Shown one piece after another: positions 25,959 through 35,015 of a DNA stretch of 64,000 nucleotides. Both the position numbers and the translations under genes were made by a program. The DNA lies in assembly GCA_937895515.1 (NCBI GenBank), contig CALAYS010000012.1, forward strand, positions 15,853 to 79,852, written 5' to 3'. The notes below the pieces were generated by a model. The model was given only the letters and a program-made list of their open reading frames with translations. It searched no databases and was not told the origin of the DNA. This DNA is from an uncultured bacterium (GTDB lineage: Bacteria; Patescibacteriota; Minisyncoccia; Phycocordibacterales; UBA9973). Each line of letters starts with the position of its first letter. Position 1 is the first letter of the stretch.

Positions 25959-28148
25959 TTACTTAAAATTATTGATTTTTTTAATAGTAGCTGAACCCAA
26001 ATAACCATTAGCTGGTTTTATATTATTAGATTTTTGAAAATCAATTAAAGCCTTGCGAGTATAAAAACCAAAATATTTTGTCTCTTTTCCTGGTGAGCCA
26101 GCTCCATTTTTAGAAACTAAAAACCCGTTATTATTTAAAAACTTTTGAAGCTCAACAACACTATCGTCTCTAACTCCAAATTTTAAAGTTTTATTAAATT
26201 TAAAATTATCAGTTATTTCTTCTTTAGGAGAATTATTTTGATTTAAATTATTGTCTATTTTTATTTGATCATTTTGTTGTTGTAACGGAGGTTGATTAAT
26301 AGTTTGAACATTTTGTTGTTGTGATATAGGTTGATTAATATTTTGATTTTGTGCTGTAGCACTTATTGATTGTAAAATTGATATAGGTATAACCCCACAA
26401 CCTGGCATAGAAAATGAAGAAACTGAGCTATAAGATACATTTGAATATTGGTCTGTAGATTTAACTCGGTAAGAATAATCAGAACAAGAATTTAAGTCTG
26501 TAAGAGAAACAGAATGTGTTGTTACTGGAGATGTTATGTCTGTTTCTGTTGTAGTTGAACCTAATGATGAAGTTTTACCGTATTCAACCAAAGTGCTTGA
26601 AACTTCATTAGTCTGCCAAGATACAATAGCTGATGATCCAGCAATATTAGAAACTGATACAGAAGTAATTTCAGGAGCAGTAGTATCAGGAGCTAAAACA
26701 GAAAGAAAAATATCTGTACTACCCAATGATGTTGCGTTTGATGTACCTAAACTTGGATCAAAATCAACAGTTGATGAAAATTGACCAACAGTATAAATAA
26801 TTTCATTTATTGTATCAACATACAAACCATTTGAACTATCCGCCCCAGATCCAGAAAGTCCTTTGGCATAAACATAATTAGCGCTGGAATCAAGCTTTAA
26901 AATAAAAGTATCAGTTGAGCCACCAGATATCAAGTTAGCTGTACCTGCACCAGGGTCGAAATCAACAGTTCCAATAAAAGACCCGGTTAGGTATATAGCG
27001 CCTGAAGTATTGTCTATAAATAATGAATTACCAATTGCTGGCTGGTCGTTACCATCACTGCCACCAACTTGTTTAACCCAAGAAAAAACCCCGGTTGAGT
27101 CAAGTTTACTTATAAATAAATCTCGACTACCGGCAGAAGTTAAGTTAGCAGTACCTGCACCTGGGTCAAAGTCAGCAGTACCATTAAAATAACCAGCTGT
27201 ATAGACATTACCATTAGTATCAACAGCGATATTCATACCAATGTCACTACCTGAACCACCCATTTTTTTAGCCCAAACATAAGTACCACTGGAATCAAGC
27301 TTGAGTACAAAAATATCATCACCACTAGCTGTAAGATTAGCAGTACCTGCACCTGGGTCAAAGTCAGCAGTACTTTCAAAATAACCAGTTATGTAAACAT
27401 TACCGCTAGAATCAAGAGCTAAAGAATAAGCTGTGTCCCATTGGGAACCACCAATACTTTTAGCCCAAGAATAGTTACCGCTTAAATCAAGTTTTAAAAT
27501 AAAAGATTGATCAAGATAAGTTTGCCCACCTGGAGCAGTTAAATTAGCCGTACCTGCGCCGGGGTCAAAGTCAGTAGTACCAGCAAATAAACCAGTAGTG
27601 TATATACCATTAGTATCAACAGCGATAGAATAAATTGCATTCCAACTATTACCACCCATATTTTTAGCCCAAGAAAAATCACCGTTTGAGTCAAGTTTTA
27701 AGATAAAAGCGTCACCATTAGAACCACCAGTTAAGCTTGATGTACCTGCACCAGGGTCAAAGTCAGTAGCACCAATAAAAGAACCAGCAACATATATATT
27801 ACCACTAGAATCAACAGTAACAGCATTACCTGAATCAGCACTACTACCACCAACTTGTTTAACCCAAGAAAAAGCCCCGGTTGAGTCAAGTTTTAAAATA
27901 AAAATATCAGTAGAACCATTTGAAGTTAATTCGGCAGTACTACTAGATGGATCAAAATCAACAGTTCCACTAAAAGAACCAGTTATGTAAATATTATTAG
28001 AAGAATCTAAAAATACAGATTTTGCAATATCTGCGCCGGTACCTCCGACTGTTTTTGCATAGCTATAACCAACATCTGCATTTGCAGAATTAGAGATTAA
28101 AAATAATAGTATAAAAGATACTAAAAAAATTTTTTTATAATTTTTCAT
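25959..28148 (-). CDS. Secreted SBBP-repeat propeller with FN3-like and peptidoglycan-binding domains
   Basis: 729 aa. Signal peptide ending near 'SNSANA' (residue 24); about nine SBBP blades (30-490) with the core 'DFDPGAGTANLT'; an Ig/FN3-like domain ('TAPEITSVSVSNIAGSSAIVSWQ', about 492-590); a Gln/Asn-rich linker; and a C-terminal PG-binding-1-like domain (about 650-728) with 'GVRDDSVVELQKFLN', 'GSPGKETKYFGFYTRKALIDFQKS', the form common in CPR surface proteins. Likely cell-wall-anchored, exposed adhesin or scaffold. A TATAAT box lies 9 nt before the ATG. Confidence 0.88.
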   Translation of the reverse strand: MKNYKKIFLVSFILLFLISNSANADVGYSYAKTVGGTGADIAKSVFLDSSNNIYITGSFSGTVDFDPSSSTAELTSNGSTDIFILKLDSTGAFSWVKQVGGSSADSGNAVTVDSSGNIYVAGSFIGATDFDPGAGTSSLTGGSNGDAFILKLDSNGDFSWAKNMGGNSWNAIYSIAVDTNGIYTTGLFAGTTDFDPGAGTANLTAPGGQTYLDQSFILKLDLSGNYSWAKSIGGSQWDTAYSLALDSSGNVYITGYFESTADFDPGAGTANLTASGDDIFVLKLDSSGTYVWAKKMGGSGSDIGMNIAVDTNGNVYTAGYFNGTADFDPGAGTANLTSAGSRDLFISKLDSTGVFSWVKQVGGSDGNDQPAIGNSLFIDNTSGAIYLTGSFIGTVDFDPGAGTANLISGGSTDTFILKLDSSANYVYAKGLSGSGADSSNGLYVDTINEIIYTVGQFSSTVDFDPSLGTSNATSLGSTDIFLSVLAPDTTAPEITSVSVSNIAGSSAIVSWQTNEVSSTLVEYGKTSSLGSTTTETDITSPVTTHSVSLTDLNSCSDYSYRVKSTDQYSNVSYSSVSSFSMPGCGVIPISILQSISATAQNQNINQPISQQQNVQTINQPPLQQQNDQIKIDNNLNQNNSPKEEITDNFKFNKTLKFGVRDDSVVELQKFLNNNGFLVSKNGAGSPGKETKYFGFYTRKALIDFQKSNNIKPANGYLGSATIKKINNFK

Positions 28149-28158
28149 AATAGTATCA

Positions 28159-28488
28159 TTATACTATGTTCTGCATATTAATACTACCCATTAATTCCAT
28201 CAATGGTGCTAGAGCTTCACGGTGTTTTACGAACTGGTCTTTATACTTCATCATTACTGTTATTTGTGCCATTTGGGCATTCATACCACCAGCGATTTTT
28301 TCTTCAGTTTCAGTTTGAACTTTTTCAAGAAGCTCTTTGACTTCTTTATTATCTTCTAGTGATTTTAATTTATTAGCAAGGTCTGGATTTGCTTCAATTT
28401 TTTTTACCAAATCATCAATTTGTTCCTCGGAAGCCCCCTTCATTTTGCTACCTAAAACCTTTTTTAATACAAAACTCTTTAATCCCAT
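28159..28488 (-). CDS. Small conserved-looking helical protein, function unknown
   Basis: 109 aa, soluble and all-helical in appearance: 'EEQIDDLVKKIEANPDLANKLKSLEDNKEVKELLEKVQ' forms a charged helix pair and the C-terminal half is Met-rich ('MNAQMAQITVMMKY'). Small proteins of this size and style seem common in Parcubacteria genomes. It starts a minus-strand unit with the SBBP gene 10 bp downstream, so it may share its regulation. Confidence 0.55.
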   Translation of the reverse strand: MGLKSFVLKKVLGSKMKGASEEQIDDLVKKIEANPDLANKLKSLEDNKEVKELLEKVQTETEEKIAGGMNAQMAQITVMMKYKDQFVKHREALAPLMELMGSINMQNIV

Positions 28489-28573
28489 ATAATATGTATA
28501 TTACTTGTATACCCACAATATAGCATAAAATCTCCTATTTTACGAATTCATAAAAAGTGATATAATTTCCTAT

Positions 28574-28915
28574 ATGTTTAATTTTATGTCACTGGTGAGT
28601 GAAAAAGGTAAAGAAAAACACAAAAGTGTGCTTAAGGATTTTTATGAGAAATTTATTAAAGGTGAAGTAACAGCCCAAGATGCGTTTGATAAATTAAAAA
28701 ATAGTGATATTGACCCAGATAATTATGATGATAAGAAAAAATATTGGAAAATTTTTGATTTCATAAATAAAAATCTATCATCATTATCAAATGAAGATAG
28801 AGACTATTGGGAAGATGAGGATAATCAAAATAAAATTTATGCAAAATGTTCCGAAGCTGCAAAAGATATTTTAGAAGGTCGTGAACCAGAAGAAATATCA
28901 GACGAAGAAGAATAA
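28574..28915 (+). CDS. Acidic hypothetical protein
   Basis: 113 aa, strongly acidic at the C terminus ('EISDEEE'), rich in helix-forming residues, no transmembrane part. The start at 28574 is supported by TGA-TATAAT ending 7 nt upstream; a perfect terminator follows the stop directly. No family recognised. Confidence 0.6.
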   Translation: MFNFMSLVSEKGKEKHKSVLKDFYEKFIKGEVTAQDAFDKLKNSDIDPDNYDDKKKYWKIFDFINKNLSSLSNEDRDYWEDEDNQNKIYAKCSEAAKDILEGREPEEISDEEE

Positions 28916-28945
28916 CAAAAACCACAGAATATTCTGTGGTTTTTG
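28916..28945. terminator. Intrinsic terminator
   Basis: Perfect palindromic stem CAAAAACCACAGAAT / ATTCTGTGGTTTTTG immediately after the stop of the acidic hypothetical gene. Confidence 0.88.
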
Positions 28946-28995
28946 TTATTGAAAATAATCTGTTATTCTGTTATAAATGAATGATAAACAAATAT

Positions 28996-29067
28996 GGCCC
29001 TATCGTCTAACGGTTAGGACATCGCCTTCTCAAGGCGGTAATCAGGGTTCGATTCCCTGTAGGGTCA
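28996..29067 (+). tRNA. tRNA-Glu (CUC)
   Basis: 72 nt: acceptor GGCCCTA/TAGGGTC, anticodon stem TCGCC/GGCGG with loop TTCTCAA (anticodon CTC), T arm CAGGG-TTCGATT-CCCTG, discriminator A, CCA not encoded. The last 18 nt recur 172 bp downstream. Confidence 0.95.
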
Positions 29068-29241
29068 CATGGAATAAAATAATATGTTCTTTGTATTATT
29101 TTATTACACCGTGAATCTCTATGAGATAATCGAAAGTCGGAAGAATTTTAATTCTGAGACCGGGTCGGGACATTGAGATAGAATTTGAGTACTACGAAAA
29201 ATTATATCCAATGATCGTGACCGATTCCCTGTAGGGTCACA
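29050..29241. repeat. 20 bp direct repeat of the tRNA-Glu 3' end
   Basis: CGATTCCCTGTAGGGTCACA occurs at 29050-29069 (inside and just past the tRNA) and again exactly at 29222-29241. The 152 bp between has no ORF. A tRNA 3'-end duplication of this kind is what site-specific integration leaves; here most of any element would have been lost. Confidence 0.75.
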
Positions 29242-29255
29242 AAAGCAGGTGGCAT

Positions 29256-29283
29256 AAAAGACTGAACTTCTTCAGTCTTTTTT
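29256..29283 (+). terminator. Intrinsic terminator
   Basis: AAAAGACTGAA / TTCAGTCTTTTTT stem-loop with T-run, 15 bp after the second copy of the tRNA-Glu end; it would end tRNA-Glu transcription if the gap is transcribed. Confidence 0.75.
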
Positions 29284-29414
29284 GCTTTTGTGAAGGCGCA
29301 GGTATATTTTTGTTTGAGTGATAACGAAAGGCAAAAATACCGAGCTGGGGTCGCGCAAAATTTGAGTCAACAAATTTATGTGTGACACAATTTTTTCTAT
29401 GTTATAATTTTCTT
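29284..29414. other. Spacer with promoter of the SMR-like gene
   Basis: No ORF. Contains an 8 bp AAAAATAC-type partial inverted pair (about 29308-29341) and, at its right end, TGT-TATAAT (29403-29408), exactly 6 nt before an ATG at 29415. Confidence 0.45.
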
Positions 29415-29732
29415 ATGTAAATTTGGATTATATCGCTAATAGGATTAATTGTTTTAGAAGCCATTGCCGATTATTATGCTGGTGGCTTTGCTAAAAATGG
29501 AAAAATTATTTGGGCTATTGTGGCAATAGCTACATATACAATGGCTAATATTAGCTGGCTTATTTCCATCCGCAATGGGTCAGGGCTTGCAAAAGGAGCT
29601 TCAATTTTTGCTTTATCGTCAGTACTACTAGGCGTAGGTATTGGAATTTTAATTTATAACGAACAATTAACACACCTTCAATATTTTGGTGTTGGGCTTG
29701 GAATTGTAGCACTAGTATTGATTTTATATTAA
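29415..29732 (+). pseudogene. SMR/EamA-like four-helix transporter with TAA at codon 2
   Basis: From 29421 the frame reads IWIISLIGLIVLEAIADYYAG and continues unbroken to the stop at 29732: about 103 residues, four hydrophobic helices, with 'NGSGLAKGASIFALSSVLLG' as in SMR/EamA-like half-transporters. The ATG at 29415 has the standard 6 nt spacing from a TGT-TATAAT box, but the next codon is TAA. Either the gene is broken at codon 2 (AAA to TAA is one change), or it starts at ATT 29421 or at GTG 29520, the latter losing the first helix. Presumed multidrug or polyamine efflux in origin. Confidence 0.55.
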
Positions 29733-29752
29733 AAAATATTTAAGTTTATTCA

Positions 29753-30754
29753 CTAAACATAAAACAAAGATAGTTCTTTATTTATTGCTTCGTCTAAAAG
29801 TTCTTTTTCTATCATCCAGTTTTCTGAAAAAGCATGCGATAAATAACTATCCCCGCTATCACCTATTACCAAAACCATATTTTTAGGAACTTTATTTTCT
29901 TCACTATTTTTTATAAATTTCATAGCATAATAAAGAATCATTCCACTTGAATCTCCAACAAGTAAACCTTTATTTCTAGCAAAAAATCTCATAGTATTGA
30001 AAGCTTCAGCATCTGAAACATAATCATGTATATCAATTATGGAATGATCAATATTTTTAGGTAAAACAGCTCCTGATGGGTAACCTGGACCAGATATAAA
30101 ATACCCATGACCATGTGGTGAAAAATGACTAGACCCTACTGGTTCAAGAGCTACAACTTTTGCTTTACTATTTTCCTTTAAATATTTTCCTGAACCACAA
30201 AGAGAACTACCAGTCCCAACACTTCCTATAAAATAATCTAAATCAGGGATTTGTTCTAAAATTTCTTTACCTAAATTATGATATCCCAAAGGATTTGCGG
30301 GGTTATCATACTGGTCAAGATTAATACCATTATTTTCATTTGCTAATTTTTTTGCAGCATTACGCCGTACATCTACCAAATGCCCACCTTTTGTATCTTC
30401 TTCATCGGTACAAAAATGAAGCTTGCCACCATAAGCTAAAATAGAGTTAAGTTTGTCTGCTGGAGCATGCTTGTCCACAACTGCTACAAAATTATAACCT
30501 CTTTCAGCGGAAATCATTGCCAAAGCTCTGGCAGTATTACCAGAAGAAGATTCATATATAGTCATACCCCTTTTTAATAATCCTTTCTTTTCTGCTTCTT
30601 CAATAAGAGATTTAGCGGTACGGTCTTTAAAACTACCACTAGGATTAAAATATTCTAACTTTAAATAAATATTCCAGTCTGGTCTTGTGGTTTTTATTTT
30701 TAATAATGGGGTGGCACCAATTAAATCAGATAAATTTTCTTTTATATTATTCAT
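29753..30754 (-). CDS. PLP-dependent cysteine synthase family protein
   Basis: 333 aa, fold type II. The PLP lysine is in 'NPSGSFKDRTA' (about residues 37-47); the phosphate loop is 'GSVGTGSSLCGSG' (about 177-189); 'SSSGNTARALA' is the substrate loop. Closest in layout to O-acetylserine sulfhydrylase/cystathionine beta-synthase, though substrates in this family also include O-phosphoserine. Four bp behind murF in the dcw transcript. No serine acetyltransferase is visible. Confidence 0.85.
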   Translation of the reverse strand: MNNIKENLSDLIGATPLLKIKTTRPDWNIYLKLEYFNPSGSFKDRTAKSLIEEAEKKGLLKRGMTIYESSSGNTARALAMISAERGYNFVAVVDKHAPADKLNSILAYGGKLHFCTDEEDTKGGHLVDVRRNAAKKLANENNGINLDQYDNPANPLGYHNLGKEILEQIPDLDYFIGSVGTGSSLCGSGKYLKENSKAKVVALEPVGSSHFSPHGHGYFISGPGYPSGAVLPKNIDHSIIDIHDYVSDAEAFNTMRFFARNKGLLVGDSSGMILYYAMKFIKNSEENKVPKNMVLVIGDSGDSYLSHAFSENWMIEKELLDEAINKELSLFYV

Positions 30755-30758
30755 AGAT

Positions 30759-32057
30759 TTAACTTCTTAACCATTCTTCATCCTGACGGGCGATGAGGTT
30801 TTTTATATTTGCTTTATCTTCAATTAATTCTGCAACGAGTTTTTCCATGCGCATACCTTGGGAACCTTTGACCAGTATTGCGTCCCCGGATTTCATTACC
30901 TTTTCTAAGTGTGGCAAAACATCCAATGGCTTTTCAAAATGAAAAATTCTGGATTTTAAATATTTAGATTTTATAGCTGATTCATAAGCATATTCCATAC
31001 GTGGCCCGACTAAAAATACATAGTCGGTATTTTCTTTAAGCATTGTCCCAATTTCACTATGAACATCCATTGTCATTTTACCTAAATCCAGCATATCCCC
31101 TAATACAGCAATTTTGCTACCGGATCCGCCAGCTGGCGGATCAATCATTTTAAGAGTCTCTATGGCTGCCTCCATTGCGGCTGGTGATGCATTGTATGAA
31201 TCATCCAGTATCAAAGTATTTCTAACCCCAACTAATGGGCGTAGCCTTCCCGCTGTTGGCTTTAAACTGCTCATAGCCATGCCAACTTGCTCGACATCGT
31301 AACCCAAAGTATCGGCCACGGCGATTGCAAACAAAACTCCGTAAATTTGGTGGTTAGCTACAAACCCCGGAACAGTTACTGGGAAAATTTTATTTTTACA
31401 ATTTATAATAAATTCCAAACCATATTGCCCATCATTTGTTAGAATTCTTTTTATATTTGTGGCCCGCACATCTGCACCCAAATTAAATCCAACAGACACT
31501 ATTGGGTGTTTTGAATTTTTGGCAATATTCCAAACATATTCACTATCCCGATTAAGAATTATACTTCCACCCTTTTTTGTATATTTTGCCAAAGCACTTT
31601 TTTCATCAACAATATGATCACGAGATTCAAAAAATTCAATATGTACTGGAACTTCAGGAATATGGGTAATTATCGAAACATCGGGGCGTAGCCATTTTGC
31701 AATTCGTGGTATATCACCCGGGAAACGCGTACCAACTTCTAAAACCAAAACCTTGTGATATTCTGATTTAAAGAAAACATTAATTCCTTTTAAAATAACG
31801 CTAAACCATGCTAAAACTTTTCCATTAGGATTTTCCCCTTCGATTATGGAAAGCGGCACACCAAAATCAGTATTAAAATTTTTCTGTGATTTACAAACGT
31901 CGGTCACGCTGGATAACCCATGCGCAACAATGTCTTTAGTCATAGTTTTACCAACGGACCCAGTAATAGCAATTACGATTGGTTTATGACGCCAAAGTAT
32001 AGCTTGGGAAACAAGCTGAAGAAGAATTCTAATTGTTTTTTTTATGTATCGATTCAC
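30759..32057 (-). CDS. murF: UDP-MurNAc-tripeptide--D-Ala-D-Ala ligase (MurF)
   Basis: 432 aa Mur ligase. ATP loop 'GSVGKTMTKD' (residues 33-42), central domain with 'LEVGTRFPGDI', C-terminal domain with 'ILDDSYNASPAAMEAAI' and 'AVLGDM'. Joins D-Ala-D-Ala to the muropeptide precursor in the cytoplasm. A perfect 20 bp palindrome (31123-31142) is inserted in frame between 'TLKMID' and 'KIAVLGDM', adding the residues PPAGGSGS in a surface position. Follows the ftsI-like gene by 36 bp. Confidence 0.93.
   Translation of the reverse strand: MNRYIKKTIRILLQLVSQAILWRHKPIVIAITGSVGKTMTKDIVAHGLSSVTDVCKSQKNFNTDFGVPLSIIEGENPNGKVLAWFSVILKGINVFFKSEYHKVLVLEVGTRFPGDIPRIAKWLRPDVSIITHIPEVPVHIEFFESRDHIVDEKSALAKYTKKGGSIILNRDSEYVWNIAKNSKHPIVSVGFNLGADVRATNIKRILTNDGQYGLEFIINCKNKIFPVTVPGFVANHQIYGVLFAIAVADTLGYDVEQVGMAMSSLKPTAGRLRPLVGVRNTLILDDSYNASPAAMEAAIETLKMIDPPAGGSGSKIAVLGDMLDLGKMTMDVHSEIGTMLKENTDYVFLVGPRMEYAYESAIKSKYLKSRIFHFEKPLDVLPHLEKVMKSGDAILVKGSQGMRMEKLVAELIEDKANIKNLIARQDEEWLRS
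31123..31142. repeat. Perfect 20 bp palindrome inside murF
   Basis: GATCCGCCAGCTGGCGGATC, much more GC-rich than its surroundings, in frame with murF and coding for part of PPAGGSGS. Looks like an inserted palindromic element. Confidence 0.75.
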
Positions 32058-32093
32058 TTTATTTATATTTGATTAACTTTATAAACTTTCCAT

Positions 32094-33806
32094 CTATCGG
32101 TCTGGCTTTATTGTTCCATATGATATTAAAAACTGCAAATATGAGAAAAGTGGTTTAGCCAATGAAGACGAAGCGTATTCTACACCTTTGGGGTAAACAT
32201 TGTACAGGAATACTAAATATTTTGGATCACTAGCTGGAATATAAGCAAACATTGAATGCAAATATCGGTCTTGTGAATATTTACCATTTTGTCCAACCAT
32301 CTGCGCAGTCCCCGTTTTTGCTGCAACACTATGATGTGGAAATGCTAACGCTCCATTTTGCAGTGATGTATCCACAACATGAGTTAAGACAATGCTAATT
32401 TCTTTTGCGGTTTCAGGTTTTAATGCAGGGTCTAAATATGTTGGGCTAAATGATTTTACAACTTTGCCGTCTGGAGTTCTGATTTCTTTAACTATATATG
32501 GATTAACCGGTACTCCATTATTAGCCAGTGCACTAAATGCTCGGATAACTTGAACTGGGGTTACGTTAAAACCTTGCCCAAAACTAGCTGTTGCAAATTC
32601 AACATCACGATTAGAATCAAAGTTCTTAGTTAAACTATTTACTTCACTAGGTAAATCAATTCCGGTTTTTTTGCGTAAACCATATTTTTCAAAATAGCTT
32701 CGCATATTATCTTTGCCTAATTTTTGTTCAATCATAACCATCCCAGTATTAAGAGATTGCCCTAAAATTTCATTAATTGTAACTATTCCTCTTCCCTTTT
32801 TATCAAAGTTATGGATTGTTTCCACGCCAACTTTAATACTACCTGTGTCATTAAATTTTGTTTCAGTATTAATAACACCAGCATCCAAAGCAGCAGAAAC
32901 AACCAATGGTTTAATAACTGACCCAAATTCATAAACACGCGACACCGCTGGGTTTAAAAAAACTTCTTCACTACTAGCAGTTCCTGGAGTATTGGGATCA
33001 AAATTAGGAGTATAAGCCATGGCTAACACTGCCCCGGTTTTAGGGTCAATAACAATACCACCAACACCTTCGGATTGATATTGCTTTTGAACATCATCTA
33101 ATGTTTTTTCGAGTGCAACTTGAATTTCCGGTTCAATTGTAGTTATTATATCTTGCCTTTTTTCATTACTATCATCAATATTTCGAAAAGCTGCCGCAAA
33201 AGGATTAATGCTTTTGTGTTGACCAGGTGGAGCAAGTTCCTTTTCATAAAACTTTTCTAGACCATAAACCCCTTGTTCATAATCACCAACATGTGCAACA
33301 ACACCCAGTACATGTGCTGCCCGCACACCACCCGGATAATTCCGCCATAATTCACGAGATAGTGAGACGCCTTGGATTTTTTTATCCATAAGTGTTGTCA
33401 TTATATTTTTAGGTACACGATGAGCTATTTCTTCATAAGGGTCGGTAGTTTTTGCGACTTTTTTATAAAAAAGCTCTTTATCAATTGGGTAAATAGCTGA
33501 TATTTGATTATAAACTTCATCAGCATTAGTTATAGTATTTGGAGAAATAGCCAAAGTATAACCACTATTCATTGTAGCGGCACTAATTAATGTTCCATCT
33601 TGTCTTGAAAAATAAATAGTTCCGCGGGGTTCTTTTTCTTGACGGTTGGCAATGTATTGTGACGAACCTAATTTTTTATAATAAGCTAAATGGATAACTT
33701 GAACATAAAATAACCGAGCGATTAATGCTAAAAAAAGAATTATTATACAAAAAGCAAAAATTCGTATTCGGCTATGCATATTATCGTTTAGCTTCTGCGT
33801 AAGCAA
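32094..33806 (-). CDS. ftsI: Division-type penicillin-binding protein (FtsI/PBP2 family)
   Basis: 570 aa. N-terminal membrane anchor (about 13-34), dimerisation domain, then transpeptidase domain with SxxK in 'FGSVIKPL' (about residue 297), SxN in 'GQSLNTGM', and KTG in 'AAKTGTAQ'. Crosslinks septal peptidoglycan outside the membrane. Overlaps the FtsL-like gene by 26 bp and precedes murF. A short C-terminal extension is present and no PASTA domain. Confidence 0.92.
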   Translation of the reverse strand: MLTQKLNDNMHSRIRIFAFCIIILFLALIARLFYVQVIHLAYYKKLGSSQYIANRQEKEPRGTIYFSRQDGTLISAATMNSGYTLAISPNTITNADEVYNQISAIYPIDKELFYKKVAKTTDPYEEIAHRVPKNIMTTLMDKKIQGVSLSRELWRNYPGGVRAAHVLGVVAHVGDYEQGVYGLEKFYEKELAPPGQHKSINPFAAAFRNIDDSNEKRQDIITTIEPEIQVALEKTLDDVQKQYQSEGVGGIVIDPKTGAVLAMAYTPNFDPNTPGTASSEEVFLNPAVSRVYEFGSVIKPLVVSAALDAGVINTETKFNDTGSIKVGVETIHNFDKKGRGIVTINEILGQSLNTGMVMIEQKLGKDNMRSYFEKYGLRKKTGIDLPSEVNSLTKNFDSNRDVEFATASFGQGFNVTPVQVIRAFSALANNGVPVNPYIVKEIRTPDGKVVKSFSPTYLDPALKPETAKEISIVLTHVVDTSLQNGALAFPHHSVAAKTGTAQMVGQNGKYSQDRYLHSMFAYIPASDPKYLVFLYNVYPKGVEYASSSLAKPLFSYLQFLISYGTIKPDR

Positions 33807-34116
33807 CAGAATTTATAGATGCAATTCCATCTTCATTTACATATGATACATTTTTAGCTTCCATAAAATCTGTACTAGATACGCTCTCCAATGCAACAAT
33901 GTTTTGAGCTTTCATATAATCAAGCTCAACTGTAGCTAATTCGGTTTTTTTGTCATCTACAACTTTGGATAATGATTTTGTTGTTACAATGTTAGTAGCA
34001 GTCAAACCAAGTAAAATCAAATAAGAAAACATTAAACCGCAAACAGAACAAATTATTTTAAAATTTGTACGAGAAAGTTTGTCTATTTGTTTTGTGTGTT
34101 TTTTTGTATTTCTCAT
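33781..34116 (-). CDS. ftsL: FtsL-like septum protein
   Basis: 111 aa, bitopic: basic N terminus, one transmembrane helix (about 22-44), then a helical region. Sequence similarity is weak, as usual for FtsL, and the assignment rests on position between rsmH and ftsI and on topology. Start overlaps the rsmH stop (TAATG). The coiled-coil part is short. Confidence 0.7.
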   Translation of the reverse strand: MRNTKKHTKQIDKLSRTNFKIICSVCGLMFSYLILLGLTATNIVTTKSLSKVVDDKKTELATVELDYMKAQNIVALESVSSTDFMEAKNVSYVNEDGIASINSVAYAEAKR

Positions 34117-35015
34117 TATATTTTTTCGATTATTCGCATTTTACTAGTTCGACTTCTAGGGTTTTCTTGTATTTCTGTATCAGTGGGAATTATTGGCTTT
34201 TTGGTGATTAGTTTAAATTCTTGCGTTTGTTCCAAATTTTTAAAAGCTTGTTTAACGATTCTGTCTTCAAGACTATGGAAACTTATTACCAGCATTCGCC
34301 CATGGGGAGATAAAAATTGTGATAATTCATCGAGTGCTTTTTTTAAATGGCTTAGTTCCCCATTAATTGCAATTCTTAAAGCTTGGAATGTTTTTGTTGC
34401 GGGATGAATCCGTCCAAATCTTTTATGCATTGGGTAAGCATTATAGACAATATCACGCAGTTCAAATGTAGTTGTAATTGGTTTTATTTCTCTTTGTTCG
34501 ATTATTTTTTTAGCAATTTTGTAAGCGTAATCTTCTTCGCCAAGTTCTTTTAAGACTTCGATTAATTCGGATCCATCTACAGTATTAATATAGTCAGATA
34601 CAGTATCGGTATTACTACCATCTAGTCTCATAGAAAGTGGCGCATCAAAACGGAAAGAAAAACCACGATCAGGATTATCCAGTTGCATTGAGCTAACACC
34701 CAGATCAAGCAGTATTGTGTCAGCACTGTTTACGCCTTTTTCTTTTAGAATTTCTACAGCTTCGCTATAGTTTTTATTTATATAGTGAACACATGGATAG
34801 TTGTTTAGTTTTTCTTTAGCTAAATTAATAGCAGAAGAATCAACATCAAAAGCATAATATGATTTGATGTTTTTATGTTTATTTAAAATTTCATATGCAT
34901 GACCACCCAGTCCAATAGTTCCATCAATAACAATTGCATTATCAGGTATATACACCGCGCCTAATACTTCATTAATCAAAACTGGAATGTGTTTATACAT
35001 ATTACAAAACTCCAA
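34116..35015 (-). CDS. rsmH: 16S rRNA m4C1402 methyltransferase (RsmH/MraW)
   Basis: 299 aa. 'HIPVLINEVLGAV' opening, SAM loop 'VIDGTIGLGGHAYEIL', 'DLGVSSMQLDNPDRGFSFR' and 'VISFHSLEDRIVKQ' near the end are all diagnostic. N4-methylates C1402 of 16S rRNA. Overlaps mraZ by 14 bp. Confidence 0.96.
   Translation of the reverse strand: MEFCNMYKHIPVLINEVLGAVYIPDNAIVIDGTIGLGGHAYEILNKHKNIKSYYAFDVDSSAINLAKEKLNNYPCVHYINKNYSEAVEILKEKGVNSADTILLDLGVSSMQLDNPDRGFSFRFDAPLSMRLDGSNTDTVSDYINTVDGSELIEVLKELGEEDYAYKIAKKIIEQREIKPITTTFELRDIVYNAYPMHKRFGRIHPATKTFQALRIAINGELSHLKKALDELSQFLSPHGRMLVISFHSLEDRIVKQAFKNLEQTQEFKLITKKPIIPTDTEIQENPRSRTSKMRIIEKI

Noticed and set aside
26536..27192. Plus-strand ORFs inside the large SBBP gene
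   Set aside because: Antisense shadows of the repetitive coding sequence, with no start signals or independent features.
24808..28148. Recurrent CCTGCACCTGGGTCAAAGTC-type DNA words
   Set aside because: They fall at regular positions in beta-propeller blades and follow the protein repeat; not an independent DNA repeat array.
29068..29240. tmRNA or other stable RNA after tRNA-Glu
   Set aside because: No tag reading frame or tRNA-like 5' half was found; the tRNA-like part is just a copy of the tRNA-Glu 3' end.
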